64,000 bases of DNA from Aulosira sp. FACHB-615 (lineage in GTDB: Bacteria > Cyanobacteriota > Cyanobacteriia > Cyanobacteriales > Nostocaceae), in assembly GCF_014698045.1 (NCBI RefSeq), contig NZ_JACJSE010000006.1, positions 248,001 through 312,000 on the forward strand. The letters run 5' to 3'. A program made the position numbers and the translations under genes. Positions within the stretch are counted from its first letter, which is position 1. Every line of letters starts with the position of its first letter. The notes beneath the pieces are model-generated. The model did no database searches. It worked only from the letters and a program-made list of their open reading frames with translations, and was not told where the DNA came from. This document shows, piece by piece, positions 8,835 through 17,102 of the stretch.

Positions 8835-9798
8835 GCATTTCCACAAAAGAAGGAAAGTATTTATACAATTCTGCATAGGATTTAACATCCTTGAGGGGAA
8901 TACAAATCCGTTTCACCGCATCACAATTATCTGTAGGCATTTGACTATCTAGATGTTGAATTTCCTTAAGTGTCAGATTTGGTACGTTTATTTCATAAGG
9001 ATTATCTGATTCTATTGCATTAAAATTCTTACTAAACTTACATTGTTCTGCCAGATTACAGTAGTTCTGTTCAAAAAGGAGCCATCCAACTGTTAACATA
9101 CGACAACCATCAGCATAACGAAAATCAAAAATCTGTTTATAATTAAGCTTATCGCCTTCAGAACGTGCTGAATTAGCGTTCCTAATACTTTCTTTAAGTT
9201 GATTATTGATTATTCTTTTATACAGATTTCCTAGCTTCTTGCCAGTTAAATCAATCGGCTTGATGTCTATAGGAATTTTTTCATTAGGAAGTCTTTCTCG
9301 TAACTTATCTTCTCTAAATTCATCTATCTGTTCTCTAGTAAGACCTTCCTCTTTAGGTCGTTCTTGCTCTGCACTAACTGTAACAATTAACACACTTCCA
9401 GATACTAATTTGCTTATAAGAGTATCAATATCATCTAGAATTGTTTTTTCTAATGGGCTATCATAATCAAGCCATACAATTGATTTTTTATTCCATTCAA
9501 TTGTTGGCAGAACTTCATAGGAAGCTCCGTACTTGATTTCTATACACCCAAAAGGTTTATTATATTCAAAACGATCTTTCGCGTGCATATCTTTTTCTAT
9601 ACTTATCATGTCCTCAATATGTAAGGATTTATGAAAAAGAATAAAGTCACTAAAGTAAGTTGAGCCAAAACCTACGTATCTATAACTTGTAAGTTCTCCG
9701 AACGGATTTAAGCATCGGAGAGAATCACATATCATTTTTCTTTCAACTGCTTTTGCAGGACGAAGACTGTAATTAATTTTTGAATAGCTACCAGCCAT
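8827..9798 (-). CDS. Methyltransferase-like protein paired with a GHKL ATPase
   Basis: 323 aa from the ATG at 9796-9798 (a GTG lies one codon earlier). A Rossmann-like order is visible: YVGFGSTYFSDF (residues 41-52, glycine-rich loop position), MISIEKD (acidic end of strand 2, 64-70) and SIVWLDYDSPL (106-116, motif IV-like D-x-D-x-P). This resembles class I SAM-dependent methyltransferases of the group annotated as putative O-methyltransferases. It begins 5 bases after the stop of the ATPase gene, so the two are one operon. Both are AT-rich compared with glmS next door. Substrate unknown; no standard DNA-methylase DPPY or PC motif is seen, so DNA methylation is not supported. Confidence 0.65.
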   Translation of the reverse strand: MAGSYSKINYSLRPAKAVERKMICDSLRCLNPFGELTSYRYVGFGSTYFSDFILFHKSLHIEDMISIEKDMHAKDRFEYNKPFGCIEIKYGASYEVLPTIEWNKKSIVWLDYDSPLEKTILDDIDTLISKLVSGSVLIVTVSAEQERPKEEGLTREQIDEFREDKLRERLPNEKIPIDIKPIDLTGKKLGNLYKRIINNQLKESIRNANSARSEGDKLNYKQIFDFRYADGCRMLTVGWLLFEQNYCNLAEQCKFSKNFNAIESDNPYEINVPNLTLKEIQHLDSQMPTDNCDAVKRICIPLKDVKSYAELYKYFPSFVEMLM

Positions 9799-9803
9799 CA
9801 CCC

Positions 9804-11135
9804 TTATCCTTCATTGTTTAAATAGTAATCAAAGGTTTTTTCACCAACGTCTTTATTCGATGAAACATTTAATAGTTCTTTAACTCGCTCAATGTCTTCA
9901 GTTGGTTTGTTATATTGTATGGTGCCACGGCTCTGACGAGGCGGAATTGCTGATTGCTCAGGAAGTTGAAAAGTGGTACTTGTATCTACTTCAAATACAG
10001 AGTGAATTGAAGTTTGCAAATACGCTCGCTCAAGTAAACTCTCAGATATCTCACCACGCTCTACACGACTCTTTTCATCTGCCATTTTTCTTAAAAATGT
10101 AAGAACGGGAACCGTTAGTTCAGATACTTCTTGTTTAATTGATTTGTAGATTGGTGAGTCGTAGTCAATCCCTGTTTTTGTTGTCGTCCAAGGTAAATAA
10201 GCAGCATCATCAGACTCGAAAAAAGCATAACCTCTAAAAAATGCAAAATCAGCATGATATTTCGGGAAACCACTTTTTGTACCCCAGCCCATTATTTCAG
10301 TTTGGTCAGCTTCAAGAACCATCCTTTCATTGCAGAATACATACCATCCGCCTTCATTTAAATTTCTATCTGATACACCAGCATACAAGCTAACCCGCAC
10401 TGGCGTATCTATTTCATGGCTTCCAAAGTATTTATACTCTTTTTCAAATTTTGCCACTTTAATATTGTCAGAAGTACGAAAATTAAGGGGAGTTGGGCGC
10501 AGATCCTCATTATTTATACTGATGCTTAAGCCTTTTTTTATTTTTAATGAATATGCAATAGTTAATTCTTGCCTTAATTGCGATAGAAAATTTTCTAATC
10601 CTAAATCTTCTGACACACTCTCATGCAATTGTTCAATTAATATTCGAGTTCCGATTTCACTGGATTCGTAATCACCATCTTCTTGAACTTCTAAAAATTC
10701 AAATGTCCATTCATCTTTATTTTTCCATTCATCTACATCTTCTGAAACTACAAATTTCGAGCTAGAGGTAGTTGATTGAACTGTAAATTTTTTTCCAATC
10801 TTGAAAAAAGCTCGCTTCATCCCAATTCCAAATCTTCCAATTGATTTTGGCGTTACTGCTGCATCATTGGCTCTTCCAAACTTGAAAGCATACTCCTCTG
10901 CTTCCTTGACGGTTATTCCTCCACAATTATCTTGAATTTGAAAGTACTCTTTGTTGGCTAAAATTTTTATCCAAAGCCCTTCATAATTCTCATTGCTCTG
11001 TAAATGAGTTGCGCCATCTACTGAGTTATCAACAAGATCAATAATCGCACGAATAAGCGGTATATCTCGCACCAACATATATATGAATAAATCTTTAGTT
11101 GGTTCAGCATTAATTACCCGTGAATTATCACTCAT
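9804..11135 (-). CDS. GHKL (MORC/Hsp90-like) ATPase
   Basis: 443 aa. A clear Bergerat ATP-binding fold: N-box DLVDNSVDGA (residues 33-42), G1 motif QDNCGG (68-73), G2 lid GRFGIGMKRAFFKIG (100-114), and a later TRILIEQL strand. This layout matches MORC/MutL/Hsp90-type ATPases rather than histidine kinases, as there is no phospho-acceptor region. The C-terminal about 200 residues include a transducer-like segment. Prokaryotic MORC-like ATPases are known to sit in restriction and conflict operons; here the only partner is the methyltransferase-like gene 5 bases downstream. Role in defence is inference from fold, operon and base composition. Confidence 0.75.
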   Translation of the reverse strand: MSDNSRVINAEPTKDLFIYMLVRDIPLIRAIIDLVDNSVDGATHLQSNENYEGLWIKILANKEYFQIQDNCGGITVKEAEEYAFKFGRANDAAVTPKSIGRFGIGMKRAFFKIGKKFTVQSTTSSSKFVVSEDVDEWKNKDEWTFEFLEVQEDGDYESSEIGTRILIEQLHESVSEDLGLENFLSQLRQELTIAYSLKIKKGLSISINNEDLRPTPLNFRTSDNIKVAKFEKEYKYFGSHEIDTPVRVSLYAGVSDRNLNEGGWYVFCNERMVLEADQTEIMGWGTKSGFPKYHADFAFFRGYAFFESDDAAYLPWTTTKTGIDYDSPIYKSIKQEVSELTVPVLTFLRKMADEKSRVERGEISESLLERAYLQTSIHSVFEVDTSTTFQLPEQSAIPPRQSRGTIQYNKPTEDIERVKELLNVSSNKDVGEKTFDYYLNNEG

Positions 11136-11226
11136 CTGATTTGCTTCTTTATGAAATATGCTTTTTATAGCCTAGTTTAGGCATAAATTTAGCTTAAGTC
11201 TATTCCTTTCTGCCCCTAACCATAAA

Positions 11227-11287
11227 AATAACCTCTGGAAGTTATCGAATTTGTACATGGTACAATCGTACTCCCTTAGAGGTTATT
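11227..11287 (-). terminator. Nested inverted repeat, possible glmS terminator
   Basis: A 10-bp stem (AATAACCTCT at 11227-11236, AGAGGTTATT at 11278-11287) encloses a second small palindrome (TTGTAC-ATG-GTACAA, 11251-11265). On the minus strand the outer stem is followed by TTTTTA, so it may end the glmS transcript. It also lies in front of the GHKL operon and could be an operator. The long loop makes the terminator reading uncertain. Confidence 0.4.
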
Positions 11288-11355
11288 GTTCAATCGTTTT
11301 ATGAGTTGTTGAACCGAATTATTCGTCTACAATTTACTGAAATATTCGTATCTAT

Positions 11356-13224
11356 TTATTCCACTGTCACTGATTTTGCCAGGTTACGAGGCTGGTCAAC
11401 GTCTAAACCGCGACGGGCGGCGATGTGATAAGCCAATAGTTGCAGAGGTACAACTGTAAGTATTGGCGATAATAATTCATCGACTGATGAAACGGGGAGC
11501 AAGTCGTTAAATATTTCTGCTGCTTCGCCATCTTTTACAGGTGTTACACCAATTAAGCGAGAATCTCTGGCTTTGGCTTCTTGGGCGTTAGAAATTACCT
11601 TTTCATATACATTACCAGGAACCGCGATCGCCACTACCGGAACTTTCGCATCTAATAAAGCAATGGGGCCGTGTTTCATTTCCCCAGCCGGATAACCTTC
11701 GGCGTGAATATAGCTAATTTCTTTTAATTTCAAAGCCCCTTCTAAAGCAATGGGGAAGTTAATTCCTCTTCCTAAAAAGATGAAATCTTGAGTATCAGCA
11801 AATTCATGGGCTAAATGTTCGGTTAAACGTTCTTGACTTGCCAATGTTTCTTCAATTTCTTGAGGAATTTGTCGCAGTCCGTTAATAATTTGCTCGATAG
11901 TTTCTTTGGGAATTGTTTGACGACGGGCAGCTAAATCTAAAGCTAAAGCATAAAACGCCATCAATTGGGCAATAAATGTTTTTGTTGCTGCTACGCCAAT
12001 TTCTATCCCAGCTAAGGTACTAATAATATTAGGAACACTATGACCAAGGCTACTTTCTGGGCGGTTGGTAATCCCTAAAAGTCGCGCTTGATATTTCGCC
12101 TCTTGACCTTGGCGGCGTTCTTTTTCCATTGCTAAAGCTGCTAAGGTATCGGCAGTTTCACCAGACTGAGTAACACCAATAATTAATGTATTTGGTGTTA
12201 GTGGTGATGGTGCATAACGATATTCCGAAGCGTAGTGTACTTGGGTGGGAATTTCTGCTAATTGTTCTAATAAGTGTTTGCCAACTAAAGCGGCGTGCCA
12301 ACTTGTACCACAGGCGACGATGTGAATTTGTTCTAAATCTGCGTAGAGTGACTCAGACAAGCCGAGGTGAATAGGCGACACAGACGCATCAGTTGAATTA
12401 TGAAAATATGCTTCTAAATTAGCTCTTACCACTCCTGGCTGCTCATAAATTTCTTTGAGCATGAAGTGTTTGAATCCCTGCTTTTCGACCATTGTGGGAC
12501 TCAAGTTGAGCATCCGGGGTTGTTTTTTCAACCTCTCGCCAGCAAAGTTGTAAATTTCCACGCCTAATGGTGTGAGGCGGGCAATTTCCCCGTTTTCTAA
12601 GGGTAATACGGCACGGGTGTAAGCAACGATCGCCGGGGTATCGGAAGCACAGAAAAATTCACCTTGTCCAAATCCAATTACTAAAGGTGCTTGTTGACGC
12701 ACTACAATTAACTCGTCGGGATAATCAGCCGAAATCACTGCGATCGCAAATCCACCTTCTAGCTGATTAGCAGCTTGACGAACTGCATCTAAAAAATTTA
12801 ACTCTGGATTTTTTAATAATTCTGCAATCAGATGGGGAATTACTTCTGTATCAGTTTCCGAACGAAACTCATGTCCTTTTTGTTTTAAGTCTTCCCGTAA
12901 CTCGCGGTAATTTTCCACAATGCCATTTTGAACTACCGCAATACGTAATGCTGTATCCAAATGGGGATGAGCATTGTACTCTTCTGGTTTACCATGAGTA
13001 GCCCAGCGAGTATGACCAATGCCAATTTGAGCCGGATTTTCTAGCTGTTCGAGTTTAGAACGCAGGTTATGTAGTTTTCCTTTTGCTCTAACACAATTAA
13101 CTTCACCTTCCCAAATTGTGGCGATTCCCGCAGAATCGTAGCCTCTATACTCTAGTTTTTCCAGTCCAGACAGTAAAATTTCTGTTGCTGCTTGAGTGCC
13201 GATATACCCGACGATTCCACACAT
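11356..13224 (-). CDS. glmS: Glutamine--fructose-6-phosphate aminotransferase
   Basis: 622 aa, full length. The N-terminus MCGIVGYIG carries the nucleophile Cys2 of the class II glutaminase domain (about 1-230, with HTRWATHG and GIVENYRELR). Two SIS sugar-isomerase domains follow (about 290-620, with ACGTSWHAALVGK, TQSGETADT, EGYPAGEMKHGPIALL and the C-terminal DQPRNLAKSVTVE). It makes glucosamine-6-phosphate, the first committed step to peptidoglycan and other amino sugars. It lies downstream of psaC on the same strand, but about 720 bases and a terminator separate them. No glmS ribozyme-like structure was recognised. Confidence 0.98.
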   Translation of the reverse strand: MCGIVGYIGTQAATEILLSGLEKLEYRGYDSAGIATIWEGEVNCVRAKGKLHNLRSKLEQLENPAQIGIGHTRWATHGKPEEYNAHPHLDTALRIAVVQNGIVENYRELREDLKQKGHEFRSETDTEVIPHLIAELLKNPELNFLDAVRQAANQLEGGFAIAVISADYPDELIVVRQQAPLVIGFGQGEFFCASDTPAIVAYTRAVLPLENGEIARLTPLGVEIYNFAGERLKKQPRMLNLSPTMVEKQGFKHFMLKEIYEQPGVVRANLEAYFHNSTDASVSPIHLGLSESLYADLEQIHIVACGTSWHAALVGKHLLEQLAEIPTQVHYASEYRYAPSPLTPNTLIIGVTQSGETADTLAALAMEKERRQGQEAKYQARLLGITNRPESSLGHSVPNIISTLAGIEIGVAATKTFIAQLMAFYALALDLAARRQTIPKETIEQIINGLRQIPQEIEETLASQERLTEHLAHEFADTQDFIFLGRGINFPIALEGALKLKEISYIHAEGYPAGEMKHGPIALLDAKVPVVAIAVPGNVYEKVISNAQEAKARDSRLIGVTPVKDGEAAEIFNDLLPVSSVDELLSPILTVVPLQLLAYHIAARRGLDVDQPRNLAKSVTVE

Positions 13225-13944
13225 TGCTCACACCATTTTGGTTTTAGGATTATTAAATCCAGTATAGATGTTGGCAAAAGGGGTATATGGCTATAGGAGG
13301 AATACATTAAACTCAGGCAAAATTAAATAACTAACCCACTTAATCTCATTACAAGTCCGTTTTATACCTAACTACGAGTGCGGCTTTGTCCTGTGTGTAG
13401 TTCTAATAAATCTGGTGTAGCGAGAAAGCCAAAGTAAATAGCGATCGCAACAGTAATTTCATGAAGCCAGACATCATTCCCAAAAAGGTTTTAGAGGATG
13501 TTTGAAAAGTATTGGGCAAATAGAATTCGCTACTACACAAGCAAAGTCCACACTTCGACAACCTCAGTGACCTCCTACGTGGACTAACACAAAACCAACA
13601 AATAACAAATAATGACTCCACAAAAAACGCAAAAATGATTTTGGAGGGGGCTTGGGGGACGCAACCGTCCCCCAATCGGGGGTGTGGGGGAGAATCCCCC
13701 AAATCTTGTTCATTATCTGATAGGTAGAGCAGAAATTGAGAAATCAACTCTCATCACCTTAACTGAACCTAAGTTCTCACAAAAAAAAGGAGCAACTTGC
13801 TCCTTCTGCCACTAAGGTATGTTTATGGTTTTTGAAGTGTTTACCCTAGTAAGGTGGGCATAACCCACCCTACAGTGCTAAAAAAGCTTGCTATGGAGAC
13901 ACTTAATTGAAAGTCTGATGAGAAATTTTAGAATAAATTCCGCA
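13225..13944. other. Intergenic between psaC and glmS
   Basis: No credible gene: the open frame at 13403-13747 (-) is cysteine-, serine- and arginine-rich, runs through a C/G-rich palindromic repeat (13638-13700) and resembles no family. The region holds the psaC terminator (13781-13805) and a 'GGTGGGCATAACCCACC' small palindrome (13851-13873). The glmS promoter is probably within the last 150 bases before 13225. Confidence 0.5.
13781..13805 (-). terminator. psaC terminator
   Basis: Stem AAGGAGCA/TGCTCCTT with a 3-base loop. Read on the minus strand it is followed by eight T (the A-run at 13781-13788). It lies about 140 bases past the psaC stop. Confidence 0.8.
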
Positions 13945-14190
13945 TCAATAACCTAGACCCATGCTGCGAGTTGTTTCAGCGCCCAGGTAAACCCGGATGC
14001 TCAAAAAGTCGGTGGGGCAGGCAGTTTCACAACGTTTGCAGCCTACACAGTCTTCTGTGCGGGGAGAGGAGGCAATTTGAGCAGCTTTACAGCCGTCCCA
14101 GGGCACCATCTCTAGCACGTCAGTAGGGCAGGCGCGAACACATTGAGTGCAGCCAATACAGGTATCGTAGATTTTTACGGTATGAGACAT
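13945..14190 (-). CDS. psaC: Photosystem I iron-sulfur subunit PsaC
   Basis: 81 aa starting MSHTVKIYDTCIGCTQCVRA. I chose this ATG (14188-14190) because it gives the universal PsaC length and has an AAGGAG ribosome site about 10 bases upstream; the frame remains open 17 codons further. The two cluster motifs CIGCTQCVRACP and CVGCKRCETACP bind the two 4Fe-4S centres FA and FB, the terminal electron acceptors of photosystem I, which reduce ferredoxin on the stromal/cytoplasmic side. The C-terminus RVYLGAETTRSMGLGY is the conserved PsaA/B contact. Shows that the organism is an oxygenic phototroph. Confidence 0.99.
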   Translation of the reverse strand: MSHTVKIYDTCIGCTQCVRACPTDVLEMVPWDGCKAAQIASSPRTEDCVGCKRCETACPTDFLSIRVYLGAETTRSMGLGY

Positions 14191-14489
14191 TGAAAAAAGG
14201 CTCCTTTCGAGTTCTCTTCTCTGCGAAAGAATCATAATCAAGGCATAGTTTACCGCAGTGGCTTATCCAGAGTAAGTAAAAGGCTACATAACTTCAAACA
14301 ATGTAATAGGCACGTTTTAAAGTTAAAATTTGCGAAATTTCTCTGTTTCCTTATAAATCAGCTACAGAAGAGCAACGTGTTTCCCTCATTTGTTAACTAC
14401 CTTCAAGACTTGGTGTAAAGATATGTAAACAAAAACGGTCAAGGGTAGGGACGCACAGATAATTTCAAACATCAAACCGGATTACCATA

Positions 14490-15431
14490 TTACCAATCTT
14501 GATATAGTTTTTGAGCATGAAACATAATTTCCTCTTTTGGTAGGCGAATTTTAGGTGTTTGACGAGGATAGGATGTTTCTATAGCGCGTGTATCTTGCTC
14601 AACAACAGTTGTGACTGCACTCAACATTGAGCGTCTCAATAAAGGTAGCAAAATTGGGTGTTTGGGTTTGCTGAAGACCAACACAAAGGTTTTAGTGTGA
14701 GTTTCTGTTTCGGGATATAAGATATGCACCTGCAAAATTTCTCCTAGTAAAAAAGAGGTGCGAAAAGTTATCAGTGTGGGAAACGCATATTCTAAAATGC
14801 CAGTGTAGGTTTTAGGTGCGGTCAAAACAACAGGATTGCGGATGATATCATTCCAGGTGCTATCTTCACGCTCTAGTTCTTGGACAACTTTCACCCAATA
14901 TCCTTCATGTTCAAACACCGGCACGCGATTAGCTTTAATACCAAATAAGTCGCGGTGTGTGCCGCTTTGATGGTTGTAGTCATAGTTAATTAACAAGTTA
15001 TCTAAAAAAGTCCCACGGATGCTTTTTTCCCCAGCTACACCGACAAAACTCATACCTGCACTCACTTTTGGGATGAGGTCTGGGATGGGAATTTTTGGAA
15101 CATGACCAGCATAAGTCCAAATACAGTCATCTTTGATGATTAATTCTAGGGGTGTGAGCAGTGGTTGACCAGACTGATGCAACCTTCCTTGTGCATCAAA
15201 TTCTAAGGCATGAAAGGGACAGGCAATTGTACTCCGTTCTGGGCAAATCCAGCCATCAGATAAAGGTGCTTGCAGATGGGGACAAACGTTATCTAGGGCG
15301 AAAATTTCACCTTGCTGATTTTGCCAGAGGACATAATCTTGACCATTCAGCGCCACTTTATAAGGCTTGTTAATGCCCAGCATGGAACGGTGGGCAATTA
15401 ACCACGGTGCGCCAGGGAGAATGACTGCCAT
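14490..15431 (-). CDS. Rieske-type aromatic ring-hydroxylating oxygenase
   Basis: 313 aa. Rieske 2Fe-2S motif: CPHLQAPL (C-x-H) and CPFHALEFD (C-x2-H), about residues 46-78. The C-terminal catalytic part carries a mononuclear iron motif of the form N-x2-D-x2-H-x4-H in NYDYNHQSGTH (about 148-158). This is the alpha-subunit layout of Rieske non-haem iron oxygenases; substrates in cyanobacteria are mostly unknown (related enzymes act on chlorophyll derivatives, carotenoids or aromatics). It diverges from a TetR regulator with only about 130 bases between, so that regulator probably controls it. No dedicated reductase is adjacent. Confidence 0.88.
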   Translation of the reverse strand: MAVILPGAPWLIAHRSMLGINKPYKVALNGQDYVLWQNQQGEIFALDNVCPHLQAPLSDGWICPERSTIACPFHALEFDAQGRLHQSGQPLLTPLELIIKDDCIWTYAGHVPKIPIPDLIPKVSAGMSFVGVAGEKSIRGTFLDNLLINYDYNHQSGTHRDLFGIKANRVPVFEHEGYWVKVVQELEREDSTWNDIIRNPVVLTAPKTYTGILEYAFPTLITFRTSFLLGEILQVHILYPETETHTKTFVLVFSKPKHPILLPLLRRSMLSAVTTVVEQDTRAIETSYPRQTPKIRLPKEEIMFHAQKLYQDW

Positions 15432-15562
15432 AAAAGCCTCCTAGTTAAAGTTATGTGAGACTATAGCGATCGCTATAATCTCCCAAGGTTTAAAGTAAAT
15501 TGTGACGAAACTTTCATATTTGTATTCAAAATACGACAGATTATTCATGTTTGTCAAGAACT

Positions 15563-16321
15563 ATGGCTATGAGTAAACCTGATCTGATGCGCCGTCAACC
15601 CAAGCAAAAGCGGAGTCAGCAAAGGGTTGAAAAAATTCTCAAAGCAGCAGCCGAAGTTTTTGCCGAGGTGGGTTATGAAGCTGCAACTACTCATCAAATT
15701 GCGGCGAAAGCAGAAACAGCCATTGGTTCGCTGTATCAGTTTTTTCCCGATAAACTCGCCATATTTCATGCACTCGAAGCTATGCACATGGAACGGGTGA
15801 CAGCAATTTTGAGCAAAATTATGCAGTCAAACGACAAGCATCAGACATTATCTGAGTTTATTGAGTTTACAGTGGATATCCACGCCCAATATTTTGCAGA
15901 TCCCATCCCTCGCGTTGTCTATATTCAATATTTTGTCGCACCAGAATTATTTAAATTATTTGACGAAACCTTTGATAAGCAACTAATTCAACAATTCGCC
16001 GCCTTTTTTCGCCAGTGGAACCCAGACTTAACTTTAGAAAAAAGTGAACTCTTATCTGAAACGGTGCATCGAACTTATAACGCTTTACTGTTGAATGCGC
16101 TGAAACAGGATGAGAGTAAACGTCAAGCCCTTTATGCTGAACTCAAAACATTGTTAATTGCATATTTAACACCATACACTCTGCCACAGCAAGTAATGAA
16201 AGTAATGATATGTCCTTATTGTCAGTCATCCCGCTTATCGAAAAATGGGCATCGTCACGGAAAGCAACGCTATCTCTGTAAAGATTGTGGTAAGCAGTTT
16301 TTGGAAAGGTTGAGTTTGTAG
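15563..16321 (+). CDS. TetR-family regulator with a C-terminal IS1-like zinc ribbon
   Basis: 252 aa from the ATG at 15563; a TTG four codons earlier is less likely. Residues about 15-62 are the TetR helix-turn-helix (RVEKILKAAAEVFAEVGYEA, then TTHQIAAKAETAIGSLYQFF). A ligand-binding helical domain follows to about 212. The last about 38 residues (MICPYCQSSRLSKNG, then YLCKDCGKQFLE) are a four-cysteine zinc ribbon like the N-terminus of IS1-type InsA proteins, absent from ordinary TetR proteins. It is divergent from the Rieske oxygenase and likely represses it. The zinc ribbon looks captured from an insertion sequence; no other IS1 part is left nearby. Confidence 0.8.
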   Translation: MAMSKPDLMRRQPKQKRSQQRVEKILKAAAEVFAEVGYEAATTHQIAAKAETAIGSLYQFFPDKLAIFHALEAMHMERVTAILSKIMQSNDKHQTLSEFIEFTVDIHAQYFADPIPRVVYIQYFVAPELFKLFDETFDKQLIQQFAAFFRQWNPDLTLEKSELLSETVHRTYNALLLNALKQDESKRQALYAELKTLLIAYLTPYTLPQQVMKVMICPYCQSSRLSKNGHRHGKQRYLCKDCGKQFLERLSL

Positions 16322-16432
16322 TTAGGAAGTTGTTTGTGGAGATGGGGTGTATGGGTGTGGGGACAAGGGAATATCTTGCACCTAGTCCCGACGAATGGAA
16401 TTTAGAAAGTCTATTAAAAATAAAGTGGATTA

Positions 16433-17059
16433 ATGGAAATTATTTTTAATCGTCCTAGCGAAGTGTATTTAGAAAACAAGAGAGGGTTAGAGACTATTGA
16501 TACTAATCAATTATTTTTGTTAGTGAACAAATCTGTAGAGCCAACAGCAGACATTATTAAGAAGCTTTATCAAAAAAAAATATGGCAAAAGGATGTATAT
16601 AATCAAAGTATTAACATCTCTAAAAATATGATTTTTATTTTTCAATTATTAGGTCATCCTTGGAGTATAATATTTCTAGATTTTTCTGGTGTTTTAATTA
16701 AGGAAGAAGATGCACAAATAATCTCTCAGAGCTTACAAACCAATGCAATTTATTATAGAGGTAGTGATACTAGCAGTACGGCAAAATACCTACTATATAG
16801 TAAAGGTATTATGATAGAAAAATATATTTTTGAGAATGGAGTGATAGCAGAATTTCAATCACTTGAGAGAAACCTTGATGTAAATAATATTTCTAGAGGT
16901 ACTATTGTAGATAGATTAGTTACAGAAAGAGATGCCTACATACCTAGTATTTATTGGGATTATTCACCAAATGAAGAAATAAATTTTTGCGGACGAAATG
17001 TTTTAAAATTTACAAATCTTTTTCCAGAAGATATTATTCGTATGGACTGCTTATCCTAA
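16433..17059 (+). CDS. Hypothetical protein, AT-rich
   Basis: 208 aa starting MEIIFNRPSEVYLENKRGLE. No family recognised. It is soluble-looking, rich in Ile, Asn and Lys, with strand-rich hydrophobic pieces (HPWSIIFLDFSGVLI about 75-89) and no signal peptide or catalytic motif I can name. Base composition is visibly more AT-rich than the neighbouring genes, which suggests transfer. It lies between the TetR gene and a convergent histidine kinase. It could be an immunity-type or other accessory protein; this is a guess from size and composition only. Confidence 0.55.
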   Translation: MEIIFNRPSEVYLENKRGLETIDTNQLFLLVNKSVEPTADIIKKLYQKKIWQKDVYNQSINISKNMIFIFQLLGHPWSIIFLDFSGVLIKEEDAQIISQSLQTNAIYYRGSDTSSTAKYLLYSKGIMIEKYIFENGVIAEFQSLERNLDVNNISRGTIVDRLVTERDAYIPSIYWDYSPNEEINFCGRNVLKFTNLFPEDIIRMDCLS

Positions 17060-17102
17060 TTTTAGTTCAGTCGATTAGTGCAAGATGTGAAGAAGGGGTT
17101 GT

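Noticed and set aside
8827..9798. Reading the methyltransferase-like protein as a DNA modification enzyme of a restriction system
   Set aside because: No DPPY/NPPY or PCQ motif, no target-recognition domain, no endonuclease gene beside it.
11136..11355. Possible glmS-type ribozyme near glmS
   Set aside because: This is the 3' side of glmS; no ribozyme-like core was seen upstream either, and glmS ribozymes are not expected in cyanobacteria.
13403..13747. 114-codon minus-strand frame
   Set aside because: Runs through a C/G-rich palindromic repeat, has odd composition (Cys, Ser, Arg), no ribosome site and no family likeness.
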